A program made the position numbers and the translations under genes. Shown here in pieces: positions 38,596 to 51,131 of a stretch of 64,000 nt of DNA (positions within the stretch are counted from its first letter, which is position 1; each line of letters begins with the position of its first letter). Origin of the DNA: Elgaria multicarinata webbii (lineage: Eukaryota; Chordata; Lepidosauria; Squamata; Anguidae). The stretch spans positions 25,541,001 to 25,605,000 of the forward strand of contig NC_086182.1 of NCBI RefSeq assembly GCF_023053635.1. The letters are read 5' to 3'. The notes under the pieces were generated by a model. It saw only the letters and a list, made by a program, of their open reading frames with translations. It was not told where the DNA came from and did no database searches.

Positions 38596-41500
38596 AAGAG
38601 ATTCCCCCCCTATTCTTCACATATTTGGAAGCAACGAGATTTTAGTTGCCATTTTACATCAAGCGTACTCTTTATATCAAAAATGAATGAAGTGGTCAAC
38701 GGTGAAAGAGGAGCATCTATAACTATTCTCTGATATAGAACATAATCATACCTTAAATATGTATGAATCATAAGCTGCAAACATATCTCCCTTCCCCCCA
38801 CATGCCAAAAAAGATTAAAAATCCCCAATTCACCACAGAAAATTTGTTTTATATCCCTGAGGCTCAAAATGTGCACTGGGAAAGATCTTACTAATTATTT
38901 TACCTGTACGCTGCCCTGAGAGCCTTGTGATATAGAGCAGGACACACATGTATTAATAAATAAACAAACCTCTAAATAATATCCACAAATAAATTTTTAG
39001 TTTATTTTTTTGAATATTTCATGTTTACATTGCATGGGGTAATGTCTAGTTAATGTCTAGGAGTTGAAAACCCCTTTAGATTGCAATTCTATATACAAGA
39101 GTAAACTCTGTCGAACTCATAAGGGAATAGACATATATAGGATTGCATAGTTAGACATGATTATAGACATATTCTGGAATCTATTAGAACTACAGACATA
39201 GCTGTAATTGTGAAATCAGTGGTATATTTAATAAGTTATTGCATTTTTTATTCTTTCTGTATGCAGTATAATTGGTCAATGTGAAGACAATACTAAGCTG
39301 ATGTAAGATAAGGCAGCATCCTGTATTCCAAAAATGGGTCAAGAAGGGAACAATGTCCTAAGTGGTAGGCAGGTGAGTGAATGGAAGAAAGTCTCTTTCA
39401 AGGACAAGGAAGGAATGTGGTTTGCTAGCATGCAACATGGTGCAGAAAGTTGCATGCCACACTACAAACCAAAATAAAATGAATGAATCCAGAGGCAGGG
39501 AAGAAAGATTCAAGCGTGAAATAATACCAACTAGAGAACAAAGCAGAGTGGAGCCCTTACAGGAGGGGAAGTTGGCAGGCTCAATGACCAATAGGCAGCA
39601 AAAAAAATAAAAATAATTCTGATATATTTTTATGTTGTCTTCCTTTGTTTTCGTTTATTGTGCCAAAGAAGTCATGGATACACAGACACAGAGAGAGGGG
39701 GGGGGGGGGAGAGAAATATGCACTACAGACTTGAACTGGTTTACCCTTTTTGTTTTTGCAGGGAACCCTAGAACATAGGTGCAGAATACATAAATACCTG
39801 CTGCTTTGTCTGCTGGCTAATCTTATATAAGAATACACCAGGGCAAGGAGTATTATTCAAGATCTACCAGACCGATTTCGCTCGTTTTTAATTTAAACTG
39901 AAGCTTGAGCAGTGTAGATGTGCAGAAAAATGTGTAAGTTTGAAAATGGTCACAGATCATTAATAGCAATTAATTTCCTCCACACCAAGCAGACAGGGCT
40001 GCCCCTCTGCCAGTGGGATGACAGGCAGTCCTGCTTGGCCAATCAGTGTGGTGTGCGGGCGGGCCCCAGCTACCAGCAGGGAGAGGGAAGAAGTTGGAGG
40101 TGGCCAATCGGGGAATGCGAGCGAGGGGGGAGGGCTGTGCTGCATGCAAATTTTGGATAGGAGGATTCACTATGCATGAGCCACATTTGCATATTCATGA
40201 GCCCTTCTGTTGTGGGGAGACGGAGGGGTAAAACAGTGGGAAAGGAGCAGGAGCCCATGGCGAAATGGGCTTTGCACTAGTAATGTTGTATTACAAGTTT
40301 TGTTCATTCTACTTATTTTGTTAGACTCCGTGAACGCTTCACATTTTGAAACTGAGAGGTGCGGTAGAAGTACTTTAAAATAAATTAGTAAATAATGTGA
40401 CATCTCATATACTGAAGCAATAATGAGGCTTGTAACACCTTTAGGACTAACCAATATGTTATGTCTTGAGCTTTTGTGAGCTAAAAAGCTCTTAGTTGCT
40501 CTGTCTTTGCACCAGCAGAAGCAGGACAATTGCTTTTCATTGTTGTTAGCTGCCCTGAGTGGTGTGTAACCACCAGAAGCTCAGAATACAGATTTTTTAT
40601 ATGTAAAATATAAATACAGAGATAAATATTTCCTTATTATTCATCACTGAAGAGTATTTGTATACATAAAGCTAATGAAAACAAAATCAACATGTCCCAC
40701 CAAGTGCTTAACAGGTGAGGCATCAATGCTTTCAGTAAGGATAAATTACTCAGGGAAATACTGTCCTTGTGGTGTTTATACCTGTTTACATTCTGGTTCA
40801 TGTTTTAGTAAGTATTTTCTTAAAGATGAATCTCTTTTAACTTCTTGGGTTCAGAATTAAAACGTCCTCTTTAAAGGCCTTCTCATAAGACAGATCTTTG
40901 ATCTGAATTGTAAGGTTACAAAACTTTTTCTCATTGTTCTCACAATACTGCACCATCCTCACCTGGATGACAATAAACTCTGCAACAGATAATATCCTGA
41001 AGAAAGTACTGCACTGTTGTAACAAGCACGTGAAATGTCAAGGAAGAAAGTGTGTTTAGTCATGCCTCTAGGCTACTTTGCATTGATTGACATCTGTGTA
41101 GTAGGGTTTTCCATTGCTATTGTCATTTTTCAAGGACCTGTGAGTAAATTACCCAACTGAATAGAGCTGGAACGTTGTGCAATGAAAGCTAAATGCTATT
41201 CACACTTTATTACTTACACAGTTTAGAAGATGTAGAAGGTGAGAACTACTCTATGCTGAGGCATGGTGTGTCAATCCAAAAAGCTCATGGCACAAGAAGG
41301 TAATATCCTCATTTACCTCATTAATTTTTTTTTAAAAAAATCTGTAATTTGTGCAGAAGCATTTATCCCCCTTCACTCTTTGTTTTAGGGTTTATTCTCC
41401 TACATCAACGTGAGAGTGAGAGTGACACAGACCATAGCCTGAAATATAATTAGTTTCACCGATGAAGTATGGAAATGCACAACACAATCCGGAGTTATCG

Positions 41501-41866
41501 TCTATTACTTATTGAGCACTATCTGTAAACGTATCACAATTAATTTCAGTGTTATTATTATTATACAACAATTGGGTTTCTCATATGCCCATTTAGATAG
41601 AATCAATTGTGTTCATATTGCTCATTATTTTGTATATATGTTCAGGTCCTCTTCCGTTTATTTGCTTTAACCAGTTCTGAGGGCTCCTCCTTTGCTTTTA
41701 TTGCCTTTTTTTCAAGGACCAGCTTCTTCTAGAACAACCTCCCCAACCTGGTACCCTCCAGATGTGTCCATCAGGGCAGAAAATTTATCTACAGAAAGAT
41801 AAGCCCTGAACAAAACTGAACTTGGCACAGAGTCCAAGTTTCACCATCACAGCAGGTGCTGCTCAT
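38596..41866. other. 3' flank of gene 2, intergenic
   Basis: AATAAATAAAC at about 38954 follows a LINE-tail-like CTGCCCTGAGAGCCTTGTGA (about 38908) and could serve as a polyadenylation signal. A second such tail is at about 40545-40600, and a poly-G run at about 39698. CCCCAACCTGGTACCCTCCA (about 41741) is a remnant of the 34069-34187 MITE family. No gene recognised. Confidence 0.35.
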
Positions 41867-42340
41867 TAGGGCTGTGATCCGCTTCTCTTCGGTTCGGAGA
41901 AGCAGATCAGGGTGCTTCGCCTCCATTACAGGCAAAGGAGAAGCGGATCGGGTGGCTAGCGAAGCATGGCGAAGAGAAGCGACCGAAAGCGAATAATTTG
42001 CTTTTACGCGGAGCGCTCCGCCCCTCCATTTTGGATATTTTCCCCATAGGATTGCATTGCGGAAAAGATTAGCGGAATACTTTTTTGTTTTTCAAGCTAC
42101 CTCCTTGAAACTTGCTGTGCTTAGAGGGTGGTGGGTGGGGGTCATTTGTGCCTATTTTCAGCACTTTGTGTGCTGCGGTTTGCTTGCTATAATTTTTTTA
42201 AAAATAGGGTAAAAAAAGCAGGAGGGGTACCTTTTTTTGAAGTGCTGAGAGGCAGATTCAACTCCCAACCATGATCACCTGATGAAGCAGCCTCCAATCC
42301 CAAAGTTGGAGGGAGGGGATAAGCAAAACGGGATACTTAG
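41867..42340 (+). mobile_element. Degraded hAT element E (left end, A/B family)
   Basis: Begins TAGGGCTGTGATCCGCTTCT (element B begins TAGGGGTGTGATCCGCTCC). Successive blocks of B's left end follow: GCGGAGCGCTCCGCC, CCCATAGGATTGCATTGCGG, TGGGTGGGGGTCATTT, CAGATTCAACTCCCAACCAT and CCTCCAATCCCAAAGTTGGA. Much more diverged than A or B, so an older insertion. Right end and target duplication not found. TGTCATGAGTTGAAGTG at about 42636 may be a further piece. Confidence 0.7.
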
Positions 42341-42749
42341 TAACTTGGGATATTGGAAAACTTTTCTTTCTTAGTCTCTGAACGGAATTTTCCCAGTGTT
42401 TTTTGAAACAGTAGCCCCACCAAACGCACAAACACAACCTGAAATCATATACTAAGCAAATAAATAACAGATAGGAAATGCAGCACTGCTACCCACCCTA
42501 ACCTTAGTGAACAAATGAATAGGTGTGGTGCAAGGGGATGATGTCCATAGGGCATGTGGACATGCCCAGTGAACACTCCTGCCCTTGGAAGGTCATCAGG
42601 ACCCTCCAAAGGTTAACCAGTGGAAGCTACCTAATGCCTGTCATGAGTTGAAGTGTAAGGTAGCTTCTGAAAGACTGGTTCCTAGACAGGGCCAGTCAAA
42701 TGGGCACAGTTCCCCCTCCCCCGGGGCACGTCCACTTTCCTCTTACTGG

Positions 42750-43370
42750 TAAAAGACAGACATAGCCCGCATCCTGCTATAACTGTTGACAGGCACGAGT
42801 TATACAGGGCCAATGGAGTGCATCTCTCAGATGTTGGAAACGATATTTTCCTGCAGGATCTTCATGTGGGTTTGCGGGACTATTTCCCGGGGTGGGGGAA
42901 GTGAACCTAAGCTGAGGCCTGGTTCACTTCATTGGCAGGGATGTGCGGGAATTGCATAATTTAGCTAGGATGGTGAGCACACTGGCACCTTTTGGGTGAT
43001 TGGCATATCCAGACGGCTTGCTCCGCGGGGCTCTGTGGCTTACGCGTCAGGATATGGTATGCCTTTGGAGACCCTCCTGTTTCATCTACTCGCTGTCGTT
43101 ATGGCAGCAAGCGGGGGTGGAACAGGGCGGTATCCCCACACTTACATAAGTGACTGATAAGCAAGGAGCCAGGTGAACCGGCTGCTCACTTGGAGTGTGG
43201 CTTGCCCATATGGACAGGCAGTATTGCCTGAGTTATGATGAATTCCCGCACAGTCACATGAAGATCCAGGGAGGGTTGATTTCTCCGGTTAATTATAAAG
43301 AGGCCCAAGTTGTATCCAAGCTCGGTGTCTGTGTCTTATTTACGGCTTCCTCCTCCAACACACAGCAGCC
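42750..43370 (+). mobile_element. Fossil tyrosine-recombinase-type retroelement fragment (DIRS/Ngaro-like)
   Basis: Old, broken remnant. A short segment resembles the C-terminal end of an SGNH-hydrolase-like domain (NGVHLSDVGNDIFLQDL) of the kind reported in vertebrate Ngaro/DIRS retroelements, followed by non-coding sequence that may be the element's terminal region. Family assignment is tentative; an LTR element is the alternative. Nothing intact. Confidence 0.35.
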
Positions 43371-43439
43371 CTTCATGTTACAGACTTTCTTATCCTCTAG
43401 CCACCCACACCTAAGATCTCTAACTAGCACATAGAGTAC

Positions 43440-43969
43440 TTGAAGCTCCCTTTGATGGATGCACTATTGCTCAGAGTGTTGCAATGAAATTAGCACCATC
43501 CAGCAGAAATGAAACCTGAGTAGCTTTTTCAGTTCTACCCTTGGAGTCTTTCCCTAGGGATCTCTGTTCATGAGCCAGCCTTGTAGAATGCCATCCTCCC
43601 TCTTGATCCAACATGTAATTTGAGCATTCACTCCCAACTCCACCTCCGTAAGGACCTAGGTTCCTACTACAGGTTTTGAATCAACTAATTGGCAACTAAA
43701 AAGATTCCTCTCTTCCAATGTTTCCCTGCTCTATCTCCTGAAACCTTGGCATCTCCTCCACCATTTCACCCTCTACCTCATCGGATTCTGAGTCTGTTCC
43801 CAGGTCCTCTAAAGATGTTTCCGAGAAATGCTGGGCTCAGTTCTTGCAGTATTGAAAGTGGGGGCTGTATACTATTCTTGTCTTTTCTCAGTGATGTGGT
43901 CCTCCACCTATTTACCCTCTACTATGGAGAGATGGGAATATGAATAGGGAACTGAAGCAAAGCAATAGA
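43440..43969. other. Intergenic, nothing recognised
   Basis: No exon, RNA gene or repeat boundary identified. Confidence 0.3.
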
Positions 43970-44400
43970 CCTATAAAGTCTTATATGGCTTGGAACCACA
44001 ATACCTGATGGGGCACATCTCCTGGTATGAGCCTACATCATCTGAGGCCCTCCTCCAACTGCCTTCTCCAAGAGAGGTTCAGAAGATGGCAACAAGGGAG
44101 AAGGCCTTCTTCGTAGTGGCCCCGATTGTGGCATGCTCTCCCCACAGTGGGCCTCTTGGGGCCAACATCATTATCTTTCCAGCGCCAGGTCAAGATTTTT
44201 CTCTGCTCTCAGACATTTGACAACATACGATAATGTATTTTTGTAGGTCTGGGGATTTCTATTTTTGATTGTATAAATTCGTTTTGCAGATTTGTTGGTG
44301 GTTTTATATTTTGTTATTCTATTGTATTTTATGGGTTTCATCTTTGCCAACCACCCAGATAGCTTGGGCTATTGGGCAGTAATAAAGGAAAGGAAAGGAA
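43970..44400 (+). repeat. LINE 3' fragment (CR1/L2 group, second family)
   Basis: ATGGCTTGGAACCACAATAC (RT C-terminal), GAAGATGGCAACAAGGGAGA and AGGCCTTCTTCGTAGTGGCC, then the 3' UTR motif AACCACCCAGATAGCTTGGG with CTATTGGGCAGTAATAAAGG. Parallels 63365-63886 and is degraded. Confidence 0.7.
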
Positions 44401-44820
44401 ATAAAATAGCAAAGCACTGTTTAGGGGAGCCATTGGTTGATAGATAAAATTCTACATTTTAGCACCTATCAGTATGAGCAGAGGGAGAGTCACTGATCCA
44501 GAATGGAAGCCTTATTATACTAGGATACTACCTCACGGGGAAGGGGGCCACCATGCTGTAACCAGGTTCATAGCCCATCCCTTATCTGTAGCAGAAGAAG
44601 AGGTACCACTGAACTGACAAGGTGCGGGCAACAGCACGTTGTCCTCCTCATCTGCATATCATGAAGTTGACAAACTGGATCTAGCACAGCCTCAAAGTTA
44701 CCCCATGGCCAACATCTGGCTGTATGGTGTGGGTGCAAGCCCTAAGCAAACTTATTCACTGAATAAATACAGTCAACACACACATGTGACATTACTATGA
44801 ATATATTATGCTAATTGCCT

Positions 44821-45403
44821 TTGTTGTTTATTCGTTCAGTCGCTTCCAACTCTTCATGACTTCATGGACCAGCCCACGCCAGAGCTTTCTGTCGGCTGTC
44901 GCCACCCTTAGCTCCCCCAAGGTCAAGTCTGTCACCTCCAGAATATCATCCATCCATCTTGCCCTTGGTCGGCCCCTCTTCCTTTTGCCTTCCACTTTCC
45001 CTAGCATCAGCCTCTTCTCCAGGGTATCCTGTCCTCTCATTATGTGGCCAAAGTATTTCAGTTTTGCCTTTAATACCATTCCCTCAAGTGAGCAGTCTGG
45101 CTTTATTTCCTGGAGTATGGACTGGTTTGGTCTTCTTGCAGTCCAAGGCACTCTCAGAATTTTCCTCCAACACCACAGTTCAAAAGCACTATCTTCCTTC
45201 GCTCAGCTTTCCTTATGGTTCAGCTCTCGCAGCCATAGGTTACTACGGGGAATACCATTGCTTTAACTATGCGGACCTTTGTTGTCAGTGTGGTGTCTCT
45301 GCTCTTAACTATTTTATCAAGATTTGTCATTTGGACAGAATATGCACCCTGGAAAATCCGCTCCAAAAAAGTCGGGCGTTTACATTGCTCTCCTCCCAAG
45401 AAG
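44821..45403 (-). mobile_element. BovB (RTE clade) LINE, 5'-truncated, with extra 5' sequence
   Basis: The minus-strand frame encodes the same BovB C-terminal segment as 7366-7884 (PWTARRPNQSILQEIKPDCS, GRPRARWMDDILEVTDLTLG). Flanked by the exact 9-base duplication TAATTGCCT at 44812-44820 and 45404-45412. BovB homology stops at about 45329. The remaining 45330-45403 is non-BovB, and its first 54 bases match the host flank of the other BovB copy (7312-7365). Confidence 0.9.
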
Positions 45404-45412
45404 TAATTGCCT

Positions 45413-47229
45413 ACTCCCTTCAATTATGGTAAAAGCACAATGTTCAGTACAGCCAGAAGTTAATGACAGTGTATGTTGACGCATGTAATGAAGAGTTCCA
45501 CTGAACCAGGTGGAGAGAGTGGTAATAAATCTCTTTATTCCACCCATCTTTTTGGAAGTATCAATGTAATCTCTACCCAAAGCAAGTAACATCTCAGTAG
45601 CTGCAGATTGTGGAGCATCTTTGAGCTTGAAAGCACAGAAGACCACGGACTCCTGGCTATATAATGAGAAAGAAATAAAACATCTGGAAAGCATTGGGAC
45701 CATCAAACACAGGTCAGTAGTTAAAAGGTAAAGTGGGGTGGGTGGGGGTGGCAGCATCTTTTTCAAGAAAGGTAGGGGTGCCCATTGCTGTGGAATCTGG
45801 CCTTTTGGGGAGCTCAACAGACTGCTATTCAGCAACCAGCCTTAGTTACATTTGTAGGCCAAATCGCAGGGTTTTTCCTGAAATCTGATCAGTGTGTGTG
45901 TGTCTGTGTTTTTAATTATGTAAATAAAAATGTGCACAAATTGTGCCCTACAATTTGCATACATTTCAGCAGCAAACTGTGTAATTTACGCAACTTGTAT
46001 AATTTCTACAAACTGCACCTGCAATTGCACGAATTACACACATTATGGCTGAAATTTGCATAAACTATGCAAATTTCACCTGTAACCTGTGCACATTTCT
46101 ATTTACATGCATTTAAAAAAAAAAAAAAAAAACTTGGGAAAATCCACGAACGGGCCCAATATGATGCGGCTCATGGGAAAATGAGCCAAAGTCCAGGGGG
46201 CCAAGTTGATGAAAGTTTGATAAGCTCCATCTTCCAGACAGATTCCTTGTAGAGAGACAGCTTGAAAAGGTCAGAGTTTGGGCACTGGAAATTAGAAAGG
46301 AAAAGAGATCAACGGATAATCTTTTCAGCTATAAAGCCAGCTAGTGAGTGGTGTCACATATGTCTTTAAAAAGCAAAGAACATCCTGAAAGGGATATTAT
46401 CCCACTGTCCTACATCCAGACTACATACTTACTCATTTGCTTCCTTATAACTTTGTAGAATAGTCCTAATGAATCCTGCTGCTCAGGATCTTCAGCTACA
46501 GAAACTGTACCACTGATAGTATTCATTATTCACCTTAATGAATATTTATTTGCTCATATCTGTGGAACAACTTACACTGACAACTTAACACAGGCTGTGC
46601 ACCTTCACTGAGTACGTTAAGACCTTGTTATTCACCAAGGAGGTGATGTTTTAACATTTGCTCTATTAGCTTCATTAATAGGATACAGTAGATGTATCTT
46701 TGTAAAACCTTGGCACCTTTTGAGAGGCAGCAAGCTAGTTGTTTTAACTTCGCAAATATTTATCCTGTTAAAACAGCACCTAACATGGGGGAATTATTTA
46801 AACATTGTGTGACGGTAAACTGAGGTCATCTCCAAAATTTAAGACGCTTTTACAAGAGCTCAAGCAAATGCAATCTTTGCTGAGCAATATTTCTGTCCAT
46901 GACTGGGTTCATGCTAAACAAGCTAACCCACACTTGTTTTTGAGCGGTGGGTTGTTGTCGTGCCATGGTTTATTGTGCTGTTTGAACGCAACGCATTTTC
47001 CACAGGGTAGCTTGCTAACCATGTAGCTTGAGAGCCCCATGGTTTATTGAGCTATTCACGGTGGTTAATGTTGGAACGGTCTCCCTGACTCCAGCACTGT
47101 TACACTTCCGGCATCTTTTCTCAGACATTAGGCAGCATATAACAAGTTCTCAATCAGGTCCTGGATAGTCTTTGGTTGATGGTTTTAAAATGTTTTTCAA
47201 TACGTTGTCTCTGCGCGTGTGCTGTCTGT
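45413..47229. other. Intergenic, low-complexity and old MITE segments
   Basis: Repeated TTTGCATAAACTATGCAAAT and TGTGCACAAATTGTGCC-like motifs at about 45930-46100 and a poly-A run at about 46112-46130 suggest a relative of the MITE at 9017-9415. CCATGGTTTATTG motifs at about 46965-47045 look like another old MITE. No gene recognised. Confidence 0.35.
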
Positions 47230-47352
47230 TTATATGTTTTTGTGTAGCTGGTTTTGCACTTTGTATAATGCATTTTAATGGTTTTTCATCTTTGTGAACT
47301 GTCTAGAGAACTTCACAAAGCTATGGGGCAGTACAGAAATATAATAAATGAA
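47230..47352 (+). repeat. LINE 3' tail fragment
   Basis: TGTATAATGCATTTTAATGG, then GTGAACTGTCTAGAGAACTT and GGGGCAGTACAGAAATATAA with TAAATG following: the 3' end of a CR1/L2-group LINE. Confidence 0.5.
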
Positions 47353-47355
47353 ATG

Positions 47356-47530
47356 AAATGGACATTATGTGGAAGGATGCCATAGTACAGTGCACCTGCT
47401 TTGCATGCAAAAGGCTGGGATTCCATCCCCATTTCCTTGGGGCAGGGCTGGGAAAGAGTAATTTCTGCCACTCATTAGCAGCACTGAGCTCAGTAGACCA
47501 AAGATCTGAATTGGCAAACCAGTTTTTGAT
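47356..47530 (+). repeat. Degraded tRNA-derived SINE (second family)
   Basis: GGATGCCATAGTACAGTGCA, CCTGCTTTGCATGCAAAAGG and GGGATTCCATCCCC resemble the head of the SINE at 18930-19115; TCAGTAGACCAAAGATCTGA resembles its 3' part. Confidence 0.55.
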
Positions 47531-47898
47531 TCCTTTGTAGCTTGGCACCAAGCTACCACATCTACCTGCTCATTTGTCTTGTCTCCCTGGAAGGTGTGAT
47601 GGGGAGGATCAGGCTCATTGGGACTCATCCTCACCTCTGCACTGCCCAGAGGAAGAGTGCAGGGTCAACAAGTGAGAAAATGAGGTGGCTGCTCCTTCCA
47701 TGGCTAGCTTTCTACTAGGGGTGTGATCCGCTCCGATTAGGAGCGTAGAAGCAGTAGCGGATTGGCCTGCTCCGCCTTACCCAGAGGCGGAGTAGGAGCG
47801 GACCGCGGACCCCTAGAAGCAAGGCGAAGAGAAGCGGCCATTTTTCGGAGCTCCTAGTTCAGGCGGAGCGCTCCGGTCGCCATCTTGAAAACATTTCG

Positions 47899-48275
47899 CC
47901 ATAGGATTGCATTGCGGCAAATAATCGCAGATAACTACGTTCTTTTTGAAGCTATCGTCCTGGAAATTCTTGTGCTCAGAGAGTCGTGGATGGGGGTCAT
48001 TTTGAGACCACTCTCACCTCTCTGCGTCGTGCGGGTCGCGTGCTATATTTTTTTGAAAATCGGGTCAACCGCGCGGCTCAAACGGCGTTTTCGGCTTTTC
48101 GCCCATAGGATTGCATTGCGGAAAAGAATCGGGGATAACTGGGGGGGGTTAAGCTATCGTTCTGAAAATTCTTGTGCACAGAGAGTCGTGGATGGGGGTC
48201 ATTTTGAGACGACTCTCAACTTTCTGCGTCCTGTGGTTCACGTGCAATATTTTTTTAAAAATCGGGGTTTGGGTT
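47899..48275. repeat. Tandem duplication in the left end of hAT B
   Basis: Two units of about 206 bases, each with CATAGGATTGCATTGCGG, GAGAGTCGTGGATGGGGGTC and an AAAAATCGGG-type end. The same pair is inverted in element A at about 15565-15945. Element E keeps one unit. Confidence 0.8.
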
Positions 48276-49270
48276 TTTTTTTTTTTTTTTGGAAGCGATG
48301 ACAGGCACATTCAACTCCTAATCCTGATGAGAACTGATCTCCTCAGAAAGCATCATCCTCCAATCCCAGCGTTGGAGGGGGGACTAAGGCAGACCCACCC
48401 TGAGAACTTTCTGTTTTGTGTCTCTTTGTGGGTTGGCGTTCGTGGAGGGAAGACTTAGTTAGTGCTCCTGCTTTGGACTTTGGAGATAGATTAGGATAGA
48501 TTTAGTTTGGCGCGTGTGTGTGTGTTTGTTTGCTTCTTTCTGACTTATAGCTTAGTTTGCCCTGTGTTTTTCCCTTACTTTGATTTAATATAAACTTTAT
48601 TTTTAAATTTTGGAGTGTGTGTTTGGTGGGTTGGGTTGGTTGCCCCCCCCCCCCGACTGTTCTGCTTTTGTGAAAGCTTTCTTTTGAAAGCATACACACA
48701 CTTCTTGTCCCATTTCCCTACATTTATTAGTAATATTCTTAAACATATTTTATTATATTCTTTTACATAGTCTTAGTAGTATTCTCATACATATTATTAG
48801 TAGTATTAATATTTTATTCTTCTTATACATATTAGTAGTAGTGTTTGGTTGGTTCTTTTCCCCCCTCCCCTCTCTTAAATCCTGATTGTGTTTCCTTCTA
48901 TCTTCTATATACCAAAAAATACCAAAAAATACCAAAAAAAAATTATTCTCTTTTTCTTGTCTGTGTAACTTGGACTGAGTGTGCTGCTTTTGTGAAGTGC
49001 AACAGGCAGCCACAGATTGAGCATTTTGGGGAAAGCATACACACACTTCTTGTCCCATTTCCCTACATTTATTAGTAATATTCTTAAACATATTATTATA
49101 TTCTTTTAGATATTCTTAGTAGTATATATATTAGTATATTCTCATACATATTATTAGTAGTATAATATTTTATTCTTCTTATACAGCATACACACTTCTT
49201 GTCCCATTTCCCTACATTTAAACATATTATATTCTTCTTATACATATTCTTAGTAATACCTAACTCTCTC

Positions 49271-51032
49271 GGCGTTCCCTTCGGTCTCAGCTGATGAACT
49301 GTCTGAAATACTGCGCTCGTTGAAGCCTTCCACTTGTTCCCGTGATCCGATTCCCTCTCGCGTCTTTATTAATCTTATCCCCGCTATCCTCCCGTCCTTG
49401 CTTCACATCATTAATTCTTCTCTGTCCTCTGATTCATTTCCTTCTGCTTTTAAACATGCTACAGTCTCTCCCATTCTCAAAAAAACCACTCTTGATCGAC
49501 TATCTCTGTCTAACTACCGACCTGTCTCTCTATTGCCCCTTGTCTCAAAGATTCTGGAACGTGTGGTCTACTCTCGTTGTCTTGACTTTCTCTCTAGTAA
49601 CTCTGCTCTGGATTCCTTTCAATCTGGATTCCGTCCTTTGCATTCCACTGAAACAGCCCTTACCAAGATCACCAATGATCTTCTCACTGCCAAGTCTAAG
49701 GGCCATTATTCCGTTCTTATTCTCCTTGATCTAACTGCGGCCTTTGACACGGTTGATCACGATCTTCTCTTAGATTCCCTCCATGACCTTGGACTCTGTG
49801 GCTCTGTCTATAACTGGTTCGCCTCCTATCTAGCGGGTCGCTCTTTCAGCGTGTCGGCTAACAGCAGCTCGTCCTCCTCTCTTCCCCTTTCAGTAGGGGT
49901 TCCGCAAGGCTCGGTGCTTGGCCCATTGCTGTTTTCTTTATACATGCTGCCCTTGGGTAAGCTTATTCAATCTCATGGCCTCCAATATCACCTATATGCC
50001 GATGATACACAGTTATATCTCTCATCTCCGGAACTTTCTCCTGATGTCCACGATCGTATCTCGGCATGTCTTTCAGATATCTCAGCCTGGCTGCTTCATC
50101 GTCATTTGAAACTTAATATGGCAAAAACTGAACTGCTTGTTTTTCCTCCTAAACCTTCTCCTCACCTCTCATTCTCTCTTACTGTCAACGATGTCACGCT
50201 TACTCCGGTCAAGGAAGCTCGTAGTCTTGGCTTTATATTTGATTCCTCGCTCTCCTTTATTCCTCATATCGAGGCAGTAGCTAAATCCTGTCGTTTCTTC
50301 CTGTATAATATTGCCAGGATTCGACCATTTTTGTCTGTCTCTTCTGCCAAGACTCTCGTTCACGCACTGGTTATCTCTCGGTTGGACTACTGCAACCTTC
50401 TTCTCTCTGGCCTTCCCTCGTTTCACATCAGTCCGCTGGTCTCTGTCCACCACTCTGCCGCTAAGATCATCTTCTTGGCCCGCCGCTCTGACCATGTCAC
50501 TCCACTTCTGAAATTTCTTCATTGGCTTCCAATTCACTCCAGAATCCAATATAAACTTCTCCTGCTGACCTTCAAAGCTTTTCACGGTCTAGCTCCTGTC
50601 TATCTCTCCGCTCTCATCTCACACTATTGCCCTGCTCGTGCTCTCCGCTCCTCTGATGCCATGCTTCTCGCCTGCCCAAGAACCTCCACTTCCCTTACTC
50701 GGCTTCGTCCTTTTTCTTCTGCTGCCCCTTACGCCTGGAACGCTCTTCCAGAACACTTGAGAACTACCAACTCAATCACAACTTTTAAAACTCAGCTAAA
50801 AACTTTTCTTTTCCCTATAGCTTTTAAATGTTGAGTTTGTTCTGACTCTATACTATTAGCCTCACCCTACCCGGTGCCTGTTCACACTTCCCTGTGCCTG
50901 TTTGCATTCTCTTTCCCTCCTTATTGTTTACTACAACTTTATTAGATTGTAAGCCTATGCGGCAGGGTCTTGCTATTTACTGTGTAATCTGTACAGCACC
51001 ATGTACATTGATGGTGCTATATAAATAAATAA

Positions 51033-51071
<39 letters not shown>
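49271..51071 (+). mobile_element. L2-clade LINE inside hAT B, 5'-truncated
   Basis: L2 homology starts within GCGTTCCCTTCGGTCTCAGC and runs through the whole RT to the 3' UTR (AGATTGTAAGCCTATGCGGC, CACCATGTACATTGATGGTG) and an (AAT)n tail. The 5' junction is shared with element A, which keeps about 22 bases of L2 before its deletion point at about 49293. The insertion therefore predates the loss that produced A. Confidence 0.9.
49294..50834 (+). CDS. L2 reverse transcriptase (5'-truncated, RT frame open)
   Basis: Continuous frame to TGA at 50832-50834. The 504 residues from 49320 cover the [29 protein letters not shown] (136-147), [20 protein letters not shown] (191-210), an intact YADD box (226-229), [13 protein letters not shown] and SLHWLP-like [13 protein letters not shown]. 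The endonuclease is missing through 5' truncation, so the copy cannot be autonomous, but the RT itself has no stops. It shares its transposon with the hAT transposase, on the same strand and 297 bases upstream. Confidence 0.85.
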
Positions 51072-51072
<1 letters not shown>

Positions 51073-51131
51073 GTCATCATGAAAAGAGGGAGCAGGCGTG
51101 CTGAAAGCAGCAGCAGGCTGCCTCTCCTCCT

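Noticed and set aside
43195-43434. 79-codon frame considered as a small gene
   Set aside because: It lies in the fossil retroelement fragment and adjoining repeat, with no family match or splice context.
47885-48301. 138-codon frame in the left end of hAT B
   Set aside because: It consists of the tandem duplication read through, occurs in A with changes, and has no domain.
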